Shown in pieces: positions 47,493-57,964 of a DNA stretch of 64,000 bases. The stretch's first letter is position 1. The number at the start of each line of letters is the position of its first letter. Below the pieces are notes generated by a model. It was not told the origin of the DNA. It did not search any database and worked only from the letters and a program-made list of their open reading frames with translations. Both the position numbers and the translations under genes were made by a program. Where the stretch lies: contig JAUYAL010000075.1 of assembly GCA_030693535.1 (NCBI GenBank), forward strand, positions 1 to 64,000. The letters are read 5' to 3'. Source of the DNA: Methylotenera sp. (GTDB lineage Bacteria; Pseudomonadota; Gammaproteobacteria; Burkholderiales; Methylophilaceae).

Positions 47493-48962
47493 TTATTCAA
47501 TTGCAAGTTTTTCACGCACATCTAAAATATCTCTTAATGTCATAATTTCCTTAAACACTTCCAGACTAAAGCCTGTTCGCTCACTCTCACGATTATCCAT
47601 TAATAATTCATCTAGGTAAGCCTTAGTTTTAACAATCGTTTTGGACTCTTTCTCGCAATCAGCCCATAACTTAGTGACTTTAGCGGAAATATGACTAAAC
47701 TGTTCCACGCTAGAAGCAATTGCATCTGGCAGCGCGGGGCTTTCCCATTGTGGCATCATGACGTTAAAACTTTCATGCAATTCTTTTGAACATTGCAAAA
47801 ACTCTTTTCTTAGATTTTTTTCTCTGTATATATCTAACAAATATATACGATGACGCAATGCATTTTTAGGCATTGCCCGTATATAGCTTTCTAAAAGCAC
47901 CGTTGCTTCTTTTATACGATTTAAACTAATATAGATTCTTGCCTGCTCTAGCACTAAATCAGCTTCTTCTTTATTCACTAAAGACTCTTCCACTTCGTTA
48001 TTGCCATCAGACAAGGTAGCCTCGAACTCACCACTCATGTCTGAAATGTCAACATTACTCTCCGAGGATACAAGCTGGCCTTCAAATACACTATTATTGA
48101 TAGTGGCCTTTTTCTCAAGCGAGTTATTGCTGTTAGTCAAAATTTTATGCCAGTTTTTTGATTGTCGCCAAATGTAAAAGACTAATAGCATGAAAAGGAC
48201 TAATGCTAAAAGAAATAAAACAATAGTTGAATATCGTGAGAAATAAATTGGCTTTATTAATTGCTGTTGCATTGGTGTTACTAATTTTGTTTCGGTTTGA
48301 GCAGTGTTAATTGCCACCTTTTCTCCAGCACTTGTTTTAGCTACATCTTGAATAGACTCTTCTACATTGGCATGCTGAGACTTAACTAAGTCGTTAGATT
48401 TTTTTACTTGATCTTTAGCTATTTTAATAGGTGGCACATGCACAGAAATATTCACGATATGCATTACTTGAGCTTTCAGACTCATGAGCATTTGTTCTAG
48501 TTGCGTTAATTTTTCATTGAGCTTGTCCAGCCTAATTTTAAAGAAATTGTTTCTTTTGACTAGTGCATCATATTTTTCTGCGGATGTATCAGCAGAAAAA
48601 TTTTTAACTTTTTTTCTAATTTTTTGATTTGAGGTTTGCGCTCTATGATTCTTGCCACTTTGAAATGACAGCGACTTAATATCAGGAATAGTAATCAAAC
48701 TCTTCTCCGTAGTCGCTTCTTCTGGATTAATATTTTGATGAGCCTCGTGACTTAATTGTATTGTTTTTTCAATAAATCGCTGTTGCATCTGCCTGTTTTT
48801 TGGATAAAACAAGCGTGCTACATCATTTACACTCTCACCTGGCTCTAAAATCCATGTCATAGATGATGGTGCTACGCCATCAGCCATAGCATGCATAGCC
48901 ACCATCAAACCAGTGATGACTAGCAGTAAATTAATGTTGATTAAATTTAAGTAATATCTCAT
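47493..48962 (-). CDS. LysM/TPR membrane protein, FimV-like
   Basis: This 489-residue protein has a signal-like N-terminus (1-27), a LysM-like segment (about 36-95: TWILEPGESVNDVARLFYP), a coiled coil (about 130-175), a single membrane helix (about 242-265) and a cytoplasmic TPR part (about 334-390). That is the order of FimV without its N-terminal domain. Its partner at 12936-15152 has the N-terminal domain but no clear LysM. It converges with hemW, is transcribed toward it, and is preceded by argH. It may have a role in pilus assembly or wall binding; the name FimV is not certain. Confidence 0.65.
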   Translation of the reverse strand: MRYYLNLININLLLVITGLMVAMHAMADGVAPSSMTWILEPGESVNDVARLFYPKNRQMQQRFIEKTIQLSHEAHQNINPEEATTEKSLITIPDIKSLSFQSGKNHRAQTSNQKIRKKVKNFSADTSAEKYDALVKRNNFFKIRLDKLNEKLTQLEQMLMSLKAQVMHIVNISVHVPPIKIAKDQVKKSNDLVKSQHANVEESIQDVAKTSAGEKVAINTAQTETKLVTPMQQQLIKPIYFSRYSTIVLFLLALVLFMLLVFYIWRQSKNWHKILTNSNNSLEKKATINNSVFEGQLVSSESNVDISDMSGEFEATLSDGNNEVEESLVNKEEADLVLEQARIYISLNRIKEATVLLESYIRAMPKNALRHRIYLLDIYREKNLRKEFLQCSKELHESFNVMMPQWESPALPDAIASSVEQFSHISAKVTKLWADCEKESKTIVKTKAYLDELLMDNRESERTGFSLEVFKEIMTLRDILDVREKLAIE

Positions 48963-49026
48963 TCATTCCTGCTATAGACTAAACCAAGATATTCCATTAG
49001 AAAATTTGTCTAACGCAAAACCTGAG

Positions 49027-50433
49027 TTAAATATTTATCTGCTGCCTCGCCCGCGCTATCGCCGCCTTGACTTGTGCTGGCGCTGTGCCACCAATATGGT
49101 TGCGGCTGTTAAGCGAACCTTCTAACGTGAGCACCTTGTAGACATCATCACAAATTTCCGGAGCGAATGTTTGCAATGTTTCTAGCGACAAATCGCTCAA
49201 CTCCACTTTTTTTTCCACTGCGTAACGCACTGCCAGCGCAACGATTTCATGAGCATCTCTGAACGGCATGCCTTTTTTAGCCAAATAGTCAGCTAAATCG
49301 GTAGCCGTCGCAAAGCCTTCACTTGCGGCTTGACGCATATTTTCTTTATTGACGGTAATGCCACGCATCATATCCGCGTAAATTTCTAGCGTGACCAGCA
49401 ATGTATCTGCCGTATCAAATAACGGCTCTTTATCTTCTTGATTATCTTTGTTGTAGGCTAGGGGCTGGCCTTTCATTAGCGTGAGTAATGCGGTTAAATG
49501 GCCGTAAACTCGACCAGTTTTTCCACGCACCAACTCGGGAACATCGGGGTTCTTTTTTTGCGGCATGATGGATGAGCCCGTACAAAAGCGATCTGCAATA
49601 TCAATAAAAGCGAATCTTGGTGAGCTCCATAAAATTAGCTCTTCAGATAATCTTGATAAATGCGTCATTACCAATGAAGAGGCAAAGGTAAATTCAATCG
49701 CAAAATCTCGATCAGATACCGCGTCTAGCGAATTTTTACATACGCCATCAAAACCTAGTTTTTTAGCCACTAGTTCGCGGTCTATCGGATAGCTCGTACC
49801 AGCTAATGCAGCCGCGCCTAGTGGTAAATGATTGATACGCTTTCTACAATCGACAAAACGGCTGATATCGCGCGTTAGCATTTCTACATAAGCCATTAAA
49901 TGGTGGCCAAATGTCACTGGTTGCGCAACTTGTAAATGCGTGAAACCAGGCATGATCGTATCAAAATGTGTTTCAGCTAGATCTAATAAACTGAGTTTAA
50001 GTTTTTTTAAACCGAAAATTACATCATCTGTTGTTGCACGTAGCCATAATCTAACATCCGTTGCCACTTGATCATTGCGGCTTCTGCCTGTATGTAAGCG
50101 CTTACCTGCATCACCAATTTTATCGGTCAAACGCTTCTCTATATTCAAATGTACGTCTTCTAAATCCAACAACCATTCAAACTGTCCATTTTCAATTTCT
50201 TGCAGAATTTGTGCTAAGCCAACTTCAATCGCATTCACATCTTCTTGGCTGATAATTTTTTGCGCACCTAACATTTGAGCATGTGCAATAGAACCTTGTA
50301 TATCAAATATAGCTAAACGTTTATCAAAACTTACTGAAGCTGTATATTTTTTTACCAGCTCTGCAACGGGTTCATTAAATCGACCTGACCAGCTGATATT
50401 TTTTTTATTGAGTGCGCTTTCTTTTTGTGTCAC
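49027..50433 (-). CDS. argH: argininosuccinate lyase
   Basis: This 468-residue enzyme carries out the last step of arginine synthesis, giving arginine and fumarate. The family signature [12 protein letters not shown] near 278-289 with the catalytic Ser loop, [13 protein letters not shown] near 112 and [12 protein letters not shown] near 170 are present. It is divergent from the AlgZ-like kinase gene. Confidence 0.97.
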   Translation of the reverse strand: MTQKESALNKKNISWSGRFNEPVAELVKKYTASVSFDKRLAIFDIQGSIAHAQMLGAQKIISQEDVNAIEVGLAQILQEIENGQFEWLLDLEDVHLNIEKRLTDKIGDAGKRLHTGRSRNDQVATDVRLWLRATTDDVIFGLKKLKLSLLDLAETHFDTIMPGFTHLQVAQPVTFGHHLMAYVEMLTRDISRFVDCRKRINHLPLGAAALAGTSYPIDRELVAKKLGFDGVCKNSLDAVSDRDFAIEFTFASSLVMTHLSRLSEELILWSSPRFAFIDIADRFCTGSSIMPQKKNPDVPELVRGKTGRVYGHLTALLTLMKGQPLAYNKDNQEDKEPLFDTADTLLVTLEIYADMMRGITVNKENMRQAASEGFATATDLADYLAKKGMPFRDAHEIVALAVRYAVEKKVELSDLSLETLQTFAPEICDDVYKVLTLEGSLNSRNHIGGTAPAQVKAAIARARQQINI

Positions 50434-50647
50434 TTTATTGCTCTCTTTTAATGGTTATCATCGCTAAAATTAAAAAACTAAGATTTGAAATAAGACTTAG
50501 AATCTGAAAATTTGCGTATGTATTTATGGTGCCTTTATTGCTATTTTTTTCACAAAGTCACAAATATTGTTTAATAATAATATACTTATATGATTAGTAT
50601 AATGCAAAATACAAAAGCCACGATGTTGCCCAAATCAAATTTCAGTT

Positions 50648-51640
50648 ATGAGAAGATCTAACCGATTACCGAACATACGTAATTTAGGCGTTAGCTTACG
50701 CATATTAGTGATCGTCAACCTATTGTTAACGTTGGCAGCTATTGTACTGAGCAGTAGTTTTAATGAGTTTTTCTCTTTGATCACCTCCATCTCTGCCATT
50801 GCGCAACCCATGCTACTATTAAGCCTCTTGTTATTGTACGCAGGTTACCCCTTACTCATTAAATTAGAGTACCGACATGGCGTTGTAGCGTTCTTATTAA
50901 TCGTACTATTTACCTGTAGCGGTGTATATGGGCTATTTTCACAATTATTAATATTTAACAATTTACCCACCAGTATGCGCACACTTTTTTTTGCATTTGT
51001 TGTGAGCGCCATTACTTTATATTATTTTAATTTACATCAACGCGCCTATTCACCGGCAATTGATGCTGCGCGATTACAAGCGCTACAAGCCCGCATTCGG
51101 CCACATTTTTTATTTAACTGCATCAATGCAGTGTTATCACTTATTCGTAGCCAACCCAAGCAGGCTGAAACTGCATTAGAGGATATGGCCGATTTATTTC
51201 GCGTACTGATGGCCGACAATCGTGATTTGGTGCCACTCGCTCAAGAAATCGCTCTATGTCGCAAGTACCTTGCCTTGGAAAAATTAAGGCTTGATGAACG
51301 CCTGATTGTTCAATGGCAAATAGACGACATGCCACCAGATGCACTTATACCGCCATTGATATTACAGCCATTAATTGAAAATGCGGTTTATCACGGCATT
51401 GAGCCACTTGTGATGGGAGGTAAGATCACCATTCAAATTTACACTAAACGGAGTGAAGTGCATTTGGTGTTAACTAACCCTTACAACGCTTCTAATAAGC
51501 GCCACATTGGCAATAAAATGGCGCTTAAAAACATTAAAGAACGCTTAAATTTACACTTTGACCTCGAGTCTTCATTGAGGAGTTCGCAATCTAATGATGA
51601 ATATCAAGTACACATTATTTTGCCCCATACGACAACATGA
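50648..51640 (+). CDS. AlgZ/LytS-type sensor histidine kinase
   Basis: This 330-residue kinase has four or more membrane helices in its first 125 residues and a His_kinase domain: RPHFLFNCINAV with phosphoacceptor H153, and a short ATPase part with PLIENAVYHG. It overlaps the LytTR regulator by 4 bases. In betaproteobacteria this pair (AlgZ/AlgR) lies between argH and hemC and in pseudomonads controls alginate and pili. A possible -10, TATAAT, is at 50598-50603. Confidence 0.9.
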   Translation: MRRSNRLPNIRNLGVSLRILVIVNLLLTLAAIVLSSSFNEFFSLITSISAIAQPMLLLSLLLLYAGYPLLIKLEYRHGVVAFLLIVLFTCSGVYGLFSQLLIFNNLPTSMRTLFFAFVVSAITLYYFNLHQRAYSPAIDAARLQALQARIRPHFLFNCINAVLSLIRSQPKQAETALEDMADLFRVLMADNRDLVPLAQEIALCRKYLALEKLRLDERLIVQWQIDDMPPDALIPPLILQPLIENAVYHGIEPLVMGGKITIQIYTKRSEVHLVLTNPYNASNKRHIGNKMALKNIKERLNLHFDLESSLRSSQSNDEYQVHIILPHTTT

Positions 51641-52410
51641 CAAGCTCACTAAAACTTTTAATCGCTGATGATGAGGCGCCTGCGCGCAATCGTTTACGCG
51701 AACTTTTGTCAGACATGAGCGAAGTTAAGATTGTGGCAGAAGCGAAAAATGGCCAACAGGCACTCAATCTAAGCAATGAACATCAGCCCGATATTGTTCT
51801 GCTAGACATACGTATGCCAGATATGGATGGTATTGAAGCGGCGCGTCATCTACAAAAAATGTCTAAGCCACCTGCGGTTATTTTTACTACGGCCTTTGAT
51901 AACTATGCCATGCAAGCTTTTGATTTGAACGCAATAGATTACTTATTAAAACCTATTCGATTTGAGCGACTACAATCCGCTATTCAAAAGGCGCGTGCTT
52001 TATTACCAAGCCAGCTTGAAGCACTTGCGCCACTTAGCCCACAAAGGACACATCTCAGCATTACTGAACGCGGGCGTATTTTATTAATACCCATTGCTGA
52101 TGTGATTTACTTCCGCGCTGAACTTAAATACATTACCGTTCGTACTGCCGAAAAAGAACATTTATTAGAAGAGTCGCTAAATAATTTAGAACATGAGTTC
52201 GGTCCAAATTTCATACGATTACATCGCAATTGTTTAGTGGCAAAAACTTATATTCTAGGATATGAAAAACGCCATCTTGCACATGATGCAGAAATTAATA
52301 CCGAGGATGATCATAAAAATGGTGAAAAACACTGGGTTGCCTTATTAAAAAACATCCCTGAAACCATCGCTGTTAGCCGTCGCCAGCAACACTTAATTCG
52401 AGCGAATTAA
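51637..52410 (+). CDS. AlgR/LytTR-type response regulator
   Basis: This 257-residue regulator has a receiver domain with D11, D12 and phospho-acceptor D57 (VLLDIRMPDMDG), and a LytTR DNA-binding domain (about 145-255) starting THLSITERGRILLI. It is phosphorylated by the overlapping kinase. The C-terminus has an extra loop (AEINTEDDHKNGEKH) inside the LytTR domain. hemC follows 65 bases on. Confidence 0.93.
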   Translation: MTSSLKLLIADDEAPARNRLRELLSDMSEVKIVAEAKNGQQALNLSNEHQPDIVLLDIRMPDMDGIEAARHLQKMSKPPAVIFTTAFDNYAMQAFDLNAIDYLLKPIRFERLQSAIQKARALLPSQLEALAPLSPQRTHLSITERGRILLIPIADVIYFRAELKYITVRTAEKEHLLEESLNNLEHEFGPNFIRLHRNCLVAKTYILGYEKRHLAHDAEINTEDDHKNGEKHWVALLKNIPETIAVSRRQQHLIRAN

Positions 52411-52475
52411 AGCCAAGGCCGCGCTTGTGTTAAAATTAGCTCCTAAATAAAATTACTCCGTCAAGTCTATAGCTC

Positions 52476-53426
52476 ATGAATACTTCAAACTCCCCTACAC
52501 CCAGTAAACTAGTCATTGCTTCACGTGAAAGCCCATTAGCGATGTGGCAAGCACTGCACATTCAAAGTCGTTTAAAAGCACTTTATCCTGAAACTATTGT
52601 TGAAATTTTAGGCATGACGACCACCGGCGATCAAATTTTGGATATGCCTTTAGCCAAGGTTGGAGGCAAAGGTTTATTTGTAAAAGAGCTAGAAACCGCA
52701 TTGGAAGATGGCCGTGCAGATTTGGCTGTGCATAGCATGAAAGATGTGCCGATGAACTTGCCCGAGGGCTTCTTGATGGCCGCTACAGGTGAGCGTGAAG
52801 ATCCGCGTGATGCTTTTGTTTCTAACGATTTCGCATCATTAGAAGATTTACCCGTGGGAAGTATTGTGGGCACGTCAAGCCTACGCCGCCAAAGTCAGCT
52901 ACAAGCACGTTTACCCCATTTAAAAATTGAGTCTTTGCGTGGAAATTTGCAAACGCGCTTACGTAAGTTAGACGAAGGACAATATGCCGCCATTATTTTA
53001 GCTGCTGCTGGTTTAATCAGGCTTGGCCTTAGTGCGCGGATTCGTAGCGTGATTGCGCCTGAGCTTAGTATTCCTGCAGTTGGTCAAGGTGCGTTAGGCA
53101 TTGAAATTAGCGCTAGTCGCCCTGATTTATTGACGATTCTTGCACCGTTAAATCATGCTGATACACAAGTATGTGTAGAAGCTGAACGCGCCATGAGCCG
53201 TGCCTTGGCAGGCAGTTGCACAGTGCCTTTAGGTGCTTATGCTATCTGTAAAGCTGAAAATATTCATATCACTGGTTTTGTTGCGAGTGTAGATGGTAAG
53301 CAGATGCTTATTGAAACGGCTAGTGGTAAAAGAAATCAGGCCGATGCTTTGGGTAAACAGTTGGCAAATCAACTGCTGGCAAAAGGTGCTAACGAGATAC
53401 TGTCTGCTTTAGATGGTCATAAGTAA
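52476..53426 (+). CDS. hemC: porphobilinogen deaminase (hydroxymethylbilane synthase)
   Basis: This 316-residue enzyme links four porphobilinogens in heme synthesis. The dipyrromethane cofactor Cys is C248 in [29 protein letters not shown] and [11 protein letters not shown] motifs are present. It heads the hemC-hemD-hemX-hemY group. Confidence 0.97.
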   Translation: MNTSNSPTPSKLVIASRESPLAMWQALHIQSRLKALYPETIVEILGMTTTGDQILDMPLAKVGGKGLFVKELETALEDGRADLAVHSMKDVPMNLPEGFLMAATGEREDPRDAFVSNDFASLEDLPVGSIVGTSSLRRQSQLQARLPHLKIESLRGNLQTRLRKLDEGQYAAIILAAAGLIRLGLSARIRSVIAPELSIPAVGQGALGIEISASRPDLLTILAPLNHADTQVCVEAERAMSRALAGSCTVPLGAYAICKAENIHITGFVASVDGKQMLIETASGKRNQADALGKQLANQLLAKGANEILSALDGHK

Positions 53427-53451
53427 CTAGTGAAAAAAGTCATTACTCAGT

Positions 53452-54225
53452 ATGGCAGATAATTTACTAAAAGGACTACACGTTGCGGTAACACGTCCTG
53501 CGGATCAGGCTGCCAGCATAGTCGATGCTATTTATTATCACGGTGGAAAAGCCATTTCATTTCCACTCATTGCCATATCAGCCTTAGAAGATTATCACGA
53601 ATTTAATTTAGTCATTACCAAGCTTGAACAGACCGACTGGGCAATATTCATCAGTACCAATGCCGTAGATAACGCTTTACCTCGAATACTCAAAAAATTT
53701 GGCAATGTGCCTGAAAATCTTAAATTTGCGGCAATAGGTCATCAAACCGCCAAAGAACTCGCACTATATGGTGTGCATAACGTGCTGACACCGCATACAC
53801 GTTTTGATAGCGAAACATTGCTAGCTTTGGCTGAAATGCACAGCGTTGAAAATCAAAACGTTCTCATTTTTCGCGGAATCGGTGGTCGAGACGTATTGGC
53901 AAAAACGCTCAAAGAACGTGGTGCAAACGTAGTTTTGGCAGAATGTTATCGTCGCACCAATCCACAAACAGATACGCAATTACTCAATAGCTTTTGGCAA
54001 CAAGGTCAGCTTGATGCGATTATTGTCACAAGCAGTGAAGCCATGCGTAATTTACTGACCATGGCTGGCGAATCAGAATGGTTAAGGCACATCACACTTT
54101 GCGTGAACCACGCTAGAATAGCTGAACTGCCATTACAATTTGGCTTAAAAGTTTTGATTACAGAAGCGCCAGGAGACGATGCGATGATTCAATGTTTATC
54201 GCAGCTTGCGAATGCACAGAGTTAA
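53452..54225 (+). CDS. hemD: uroporphyrinogen-III synthase
   Basis: This 257-residue enzyme cyclises hydroxymethylbilane to uroporphyrinogen III. The family is poorly conserved in sequence; the VTRPADQA N-terminus, the FISTNAV segment near 64, RGIGGRDVLAKTLKERGA and IVTSSEAMRNLL near 185 fit. Position between hemC and hemX confirms it. Confidence 0.93.
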   Translation: MADNLLKGLHVAVTRPADQAASIVDAIYYHGGKAISFPLIAISALEDYHEFNLVITKLEQTDWAIFISTNAVDNALPRILKKFGNVPENLKFAAIGHQTAKELALYGVHNVLTPHTRFDSETLLALAEMHSVENQNVLIFRGIGGRDVLAKTLKERGANVVLAECYRRTNPQTDTQLLNSFWQQGQLDAIIVTSSEAMRNLLTMAGESEWLRHITLCVNHARIAELPLQFGLKVLITEAPGDDAMIQCLSQLANAQS

Positions 54226-54230
54226 CGAAT

Positions 54231-55271
54231 ATGGCTAATGAAAAAACAATAGAAGTCTCCGATAGGCGTAAGTCCTCACTATACTCAAACGCCGCATTAA
54301 TATTAGTTGTGATGGCATTGCTTACGCTCGCTTGGCAATGGATAAATACACGCCAGCGCTTTAATGAGGTCGAAAAATCTCTCAGCCAAAAACTAGAAGT
54401 CTATCAAGGCCTTAACCAGCAAAGCTTAGCGCTCGCAAAACAGGCTGAAGAACGTAGCACCCAAGCCAATGCTCGCACGATAATTTTAGAACAAAAATTA
54501 GAAGAATCACGCGATCAGCAAGACGTGTTACAGACACTGTATGACCAACTTGCAGAAAACCGCGAAGCCTCAGCCGTAACAGAAGTGGAACAGTTATTAA
54601 CGATTGCTAATCAACAATTGCAACTTGCTGGAAACGTAAAATCCGCCTTGCTAGCGATGCAAGCTGCAGATAAACGATTAGAACCTCTCCGACTACCCCG
54701 AGCCACGCAACTGCGTGAAACGCTTGCCCTTGATATTGAAAACTTGCGTAAATTACCACAAATAGATGTCACTAGCATGAGCGCTCAACTAGAGAGATTA
54801 GCCGTTTTATGCGCAGCTCTGCCTTTAATTAGCGAGCGCCAACCAACGCTCAATGCAAATGCTCTGCATAAAAATGGTCTTAAACCGCCTCAACTTAATG
54901 CATTGCAAAAGCTTGCGTTTCCTATTTGGAATGATATTAAAAATTTGGTAACAGTAGAGCGTATCGATAAACCTGAGCCGCCACTACTAGCCTCAGATCA
55001 TGAATTTTACTTACGTGAGAACTTAAAGCTTCGACTATTAACTGCTCGTATTGCCTTGTTGCAGCACGATGAAGCAAACTACAAAGCCGACTTAAATACA
55101 GTAAAAATCTGGCTTAATCAATATTTTGACACCAAGCATCCCAATGCTATTCAAGCATTTAAATTACTAAAAAAACTTTCTGACAACAACATTAACATTG
55201 AGTTACCGCAACTTACTGAAAGCTTTGCTGCGACCAGCCGCTATAAACAGAGTCTTGAGAAAAGTGATTAA
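54231..55271 (+). CDS. hemX: HemX family membrane protein
   Basis: This 346-residue protein has one membrane helix at about 18-34, a coiled coil (about 45-115) and a helical periplasmic domain matching HemX of the hemCDXY operon. Despite its common name it lacks a methyltransferase domain and its role in heme synthesis is unclear. The start is the ATG at 54231, five bases after the hemD stop; the in-frame upstream start at 54192 lies inside hemD. Confidence 0.88.
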   Translation: MANEKTIEVSDRRKSSLYSNAALILVVMALLTLAWQWINTRQRFNEVEKSLSQKLEVYQGLNQQSLALAKQAEERSTQANARTIILEQKLEESRDQQDVLQTLYDQLAENREASAVTEVEQLLTIANQQLQLAGNVKSALLAMQAADKRLEPLRLPRATQLRETLALDIENLRKLPQIDVTSMSAQLERLAVLCAALPLISERQPTLNANALHKNGLKPPQLNALQKLAFPIWNDIKNLVTVERIDKPEPPLLASDHEFYLRENLKLRLLTARIALLQHDEANYKADLNTVKIWLNQYFDTKHPNAIQAFKLLKKLSDNNINIELPQLTESFAATSRYKQSLEKSD

Positions 55272-55296
55272 CTCTGACAAGTTAACAAAATAAATC

Positions 55297-55719
55297 ATGA
55301 TAAAACGCAAACTATTTTGGTGGTTACTGATGTTCATATTGCTAGTAAGCATAGTGTGGCTAGCCAGCAATAATGCAGGTTATGTACTGATTGTTCGTCC
55401 ACCTTACCGCTTGCAATTTTCATTCAATTTTTTACTGATTTTGATTGTATTAGGTTTTTTACTTTTACATTATTTTTTACGATTTGTGCATTTTTTACGA
55501 TTCTTACCAGCCAACAGGCGCAGTAAACAAGAAGCTACACGTCTAAAAGCCAGTAATGATTGGCTACTTGAAGGGATGCAAGCGCTTGCAGAAGGTGATT
55601 TTGAAAGTGCTGAAACAGCCATTAAAAATGCGCATGATTTAATACAAAATGCGGACCATGAAAAACTAATGGCCGCATTATCCTCTGAAAAAAACAAGCA
55701 GGGGTTTTTGTTTAAATAA
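55297..55719 (+). CDS. hemY: HemY N-terminal domain protein, short
   Basis: This 140-residue protein has two membrane helices (about 6-24 and 42-62) and a region like the HemY N-terminal domain (GYVLIVRPPYRLQFS, then RRSKQEATRLKASNDWLLEGMQALAEGDFESAE). Full HemY proteins of gamma- and betaproteobacteria are about 390-420 residues with a TPR domain. Here the protein ends at GFLFK after one TPR-like pair. I see no TPR remnant downstream in any frame, so this is either a natural short form or an old deletion. Confidence 0.8.
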   Translation: MIKRKLFWWLLMFILLVSIVWLASNNAGYVLIVRPPYRLQFSFNFLLILIVLGFLLLHYFLRFVHFLRFLPANRRSKQEATRLKASNDWLLEGMQALAEGDFESAETAIKNAHDLIQNADHEKLMAALSSEKNKQGFLFK

Positions 55720-55793
55720 AGTTTCAGTCATTATTTAACCTATTAACGGCAATTGATTTACTAAAATCAAGAAATACACTTAATAAATCAACT

Positions 55794-55829
55794 GGTTGTC
55801 TTGATACAACCAATCACCAAAATGGTGAT
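55794..55829. repeat. two adjacent hairpins downstream of hemY
   Basis: GGTTGT-6-ACAACC (55794-55811) is followed one base later by ATCACC-5-GGTGAT (55813-55829). They lie in the 221-base gap between the convergent hemY and histidine kinase genes, which holds no gene. There is no good T-run, so they are not classic terminators, but they may end transcription from either side. Confidence 0.5.
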
Positions 55830-55940
55830 GATTTGAAGTGAAATATTGCTTTGATTGTGTTCGTGATTTTGGTACATTTTGTGGATAAGCTGCTTTTTCT
55901 AGGTTTATGGCCATAGGCTTTGCTTCGGTTTAGGATCCTT

Positions 55941-57287
55941 CTAGATAGCTGGCCACTTCACGCTTGCCAATAAACCAGTACCTGTTTCGTTATCGCTGAG
56001 TACTAGCCTAGCACCATGCAATTCTGCTATACGCCGAACAATAGATAAACCCAGCCCGCTACCTTCTTGGCCAGTCCCAGTCACTCGGTAAAAACGCTGT
56101 AAAACCTGTTCACGCTCGGCTTCAGGAATACCTGAGCCAGTGTCCCGCACTTCCAACATCAACCCCACTGAATTTCGCACTGTTACAGAAACACGACCGC
56201 CTTTTGGCGTATAACGAATGGCGTTATCTAAAAGATTGCGCAACAACAAATTGAGTTGTGCCTCATCGCCTAATACCTTACATGAAATATTATCGACGCT
56301 CTCTTCAAGTGATAGCGCTATTTGTTTTGTATGGGCTAGTGATTCTAAATCTCTCATTACCGTTGCTGCCAAACCATTTAGATCAACTGGCTTATAGTCT
56401 AGTGCTAAAGTTTCAGGGTCAACTCTTGCTAATGTAAGTAATTGTTCCACTAGCCGTGTCGCTCTATCCACGCCGCGCAATACATTTTCTAAAGCACTCT
56501 GACGTTCTACTGTATCAGTTGAGCGTAGCGCGACTTGTGCTTGAATTTTGAGTGCGGCTAGAGGCGTGCGCAACTCATGTGCCGCATCGGCAGTAAAACG
56601 TCGTTCGCCTTCAAATGCGCTTTCCAAGCGAGAAAAAAGATCATTCAATGCTTTCACTAATGGCGTCACTTCTTCAGGCACACCTTCCATAGCAACTGGT
56701 TCTAAGCGATTAGCCGTTCGCTGTTTAACTTCTTGCTTTAGTTGCTGCAATGGGTGTAAACCGGCCCCAACGCCGAACCAAATCAGCAATGCCAGCACAG
56801 GTAGGGCAACGAAAGTCGGCAATAGCATCTTGAACGTAATATGGCGAGCCAAGCTCTCTCGTCCCGCCAATGGCTCAGCGACTTGAATCATGAATTCATG
56901 ACGGTTATCCCATCGAGTAAATACTCGCCATGCTTCTCCGCTCAATGTGGTTTCACTAAAACCTTCTTTATCAGCACTCAAGGCTATTGCCGGTGCGGTC
57001 GCCGAGCGAACCAGCAAATCCGTTTCATCCCAAATCTGAAATGCCAGTTTTTGCTCATATTCGTGGGAAACTGTTACTTCATCGTCATCTACACCATGCT
57101 CAATGCGCTCATGTATCTCATGACGTGTTGTGCCTAGCAATACTTGAGCTGATTGTGCAAGTTGCGCATCAAATAAATGGTCAATTTCTTCACGCGATTC
57201 AATATGCGTAAACCAAGCCGCTACTAGCCATGCAAGACCAAGGCCTACAGATAATAATAAGATTAGGCGCAAGCGCAGTGAATTCAT
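55941..57287 (-). CDS. QseC/PmrB-like sensor histidine kinase
   Basis: This 448-residue kinase has two membrane helices (about 8-25 and 152-175) around a periplasmic sensor, then HAMP, HisKA with H237 (AHELRTPL), and an ATPase domain (LLDNAIRY, DTGSGIPE, GSGLGLSIV). It overlaps the regulator gene by 4 bases. It is the last gene of the cytochrome operon. Confidence 0.94.
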   Translation of the reverse strand: MNSLRLRLILLLSVGLGLAWLVAAWFTHIESREEIDHLFDAQLAQSAQVLLGTTRHEIHERIEHGVDDDEVTVSHEYEQKLAFQIWDETDLLVRSATAPAIALSADKEGFSETTLSGEAWRVFTRWDNRHEFMIQVAEPLAGRESLARHITFKMLLPTFVALPVLALLIWFGVGAGLHPLQQLKQEVKQRTANRLEPVAMEGVPEEVTPLVKALNDLFSRLESAFEGERRFTADAAHELRTPLAALKIQAQVALRSTDTVERQSALENVLRGVDRATRLVEQLLTLARVDPETLALDYKPVDLNGLAATVMRDLESLAHTKQIALSLEESVDNISCKVLGDEAQLNLLLRNLLDNAIRYTPKGGRVSVTVRNSVGLMLEVRDTGSGIPEAEREQVLQRFYRVTGTGQEGSGLGLSIVRRIAELHGARLVLSDNETGTGLLASVKWPAI

Positions 57288-57955
57288 GGTTTCGCGCTAT
57301 CCTTATCAATCACATAACCTACACCACGAAGCGTACGTATGAGTTCGGTGCCCAGCTTTTTGCGTAAATGATGTATGTGCACTTCAACTGAGTTACTCTC
57401 TACCTCTTCACCCCAGCCATAAAGATGCTGTTCCAACTGCTCGCGAGATTGCACACGACCGACATGCAATAAAAGCTCATGCAACAAAGTAAATTCACGT
57501 GCCGAAAGCTCAACCGTTTGGCCATTTTTACTGACTTGATGCGTTGATGGTGCCAGTTCTATATCACCATGCTGCAATGTATGCGTTACTTGGCCAGCGC
57601 TACGACGTAAAAGCGCATTCAAGCGCGCAATCAGCTCGTCTAAGTCAAAAGGTTTAATTAGGTAGTCATCCGCACCAGAATTTAGGCCTGCAACACGATC
57701 TAGCACCGTGTCACGCGCAGTTAAAATCAACACCGGTATTTTTGATTGACTGCCTCGCAACCATTTAAGTAGCTCCATGCCACCTACGCGAGGTAAACCA
57801 AGATCCAGCACCATCAGCGCGTACTCCTCTGTTTCTAGCGCTAATTTTGCTGATTGGCCGTCTTGCGTCCAATCCACAGCAAATCCTGCTTGCTTGAGTC
57901 CCGCTCGCACCCCATCGCCAAGCAGGACATCATCTTCAACTAATAGAACTCTCAT
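57284..57955 (-). CDS. QseB/PmrA-like response regulator
   Basis: This 223-residue OmpR-family regulator has D51 as the phospho-acceptor (LDLGLPRVGG) and a winged-helix domain. The segment YGWGEEVESNSVEVHIHHLRKKLG is close to the QseB/PmrA recognition helix region. The PmrA-box-like sequence 1.7 kb upstream at the operon promoter is therefore a plausible autoregulatory target. Confidence 0.94.
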   Translation of the reverse strand: MRVLLVEDDVLLGDGVRAGLKQAGFAVDWTQDGQSAKLALETEEYALMVLDLGLPRVGGMELLKWLRGSQSKIPVLILTARDTVLDRVAGLNSGADDYLIKPFDLDELIARLNALLRRSAGQVTHTLQHGDIELAPSTHQVSKNGQTVELSAREFTLLHELLLHVGRVQSREQLEQHLYGWGEEVESNSVEVHIHHLRKKLGTELIRTLRGVGYVIDKDSAKP

Positions 57956-57964
57956 CTGCTTATA

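Noticed and set aside
50521..50545. TATGGTGCCTTTATTGCTA as a sigma-54 promoter for the AlgZ-like gene
   Set aside because: GG and GC are ten bases apart, but the -24 half (TGGTGCC) is a poor match and a sigma-70 -10 (TATAAT at 50598) lies nearer the start.
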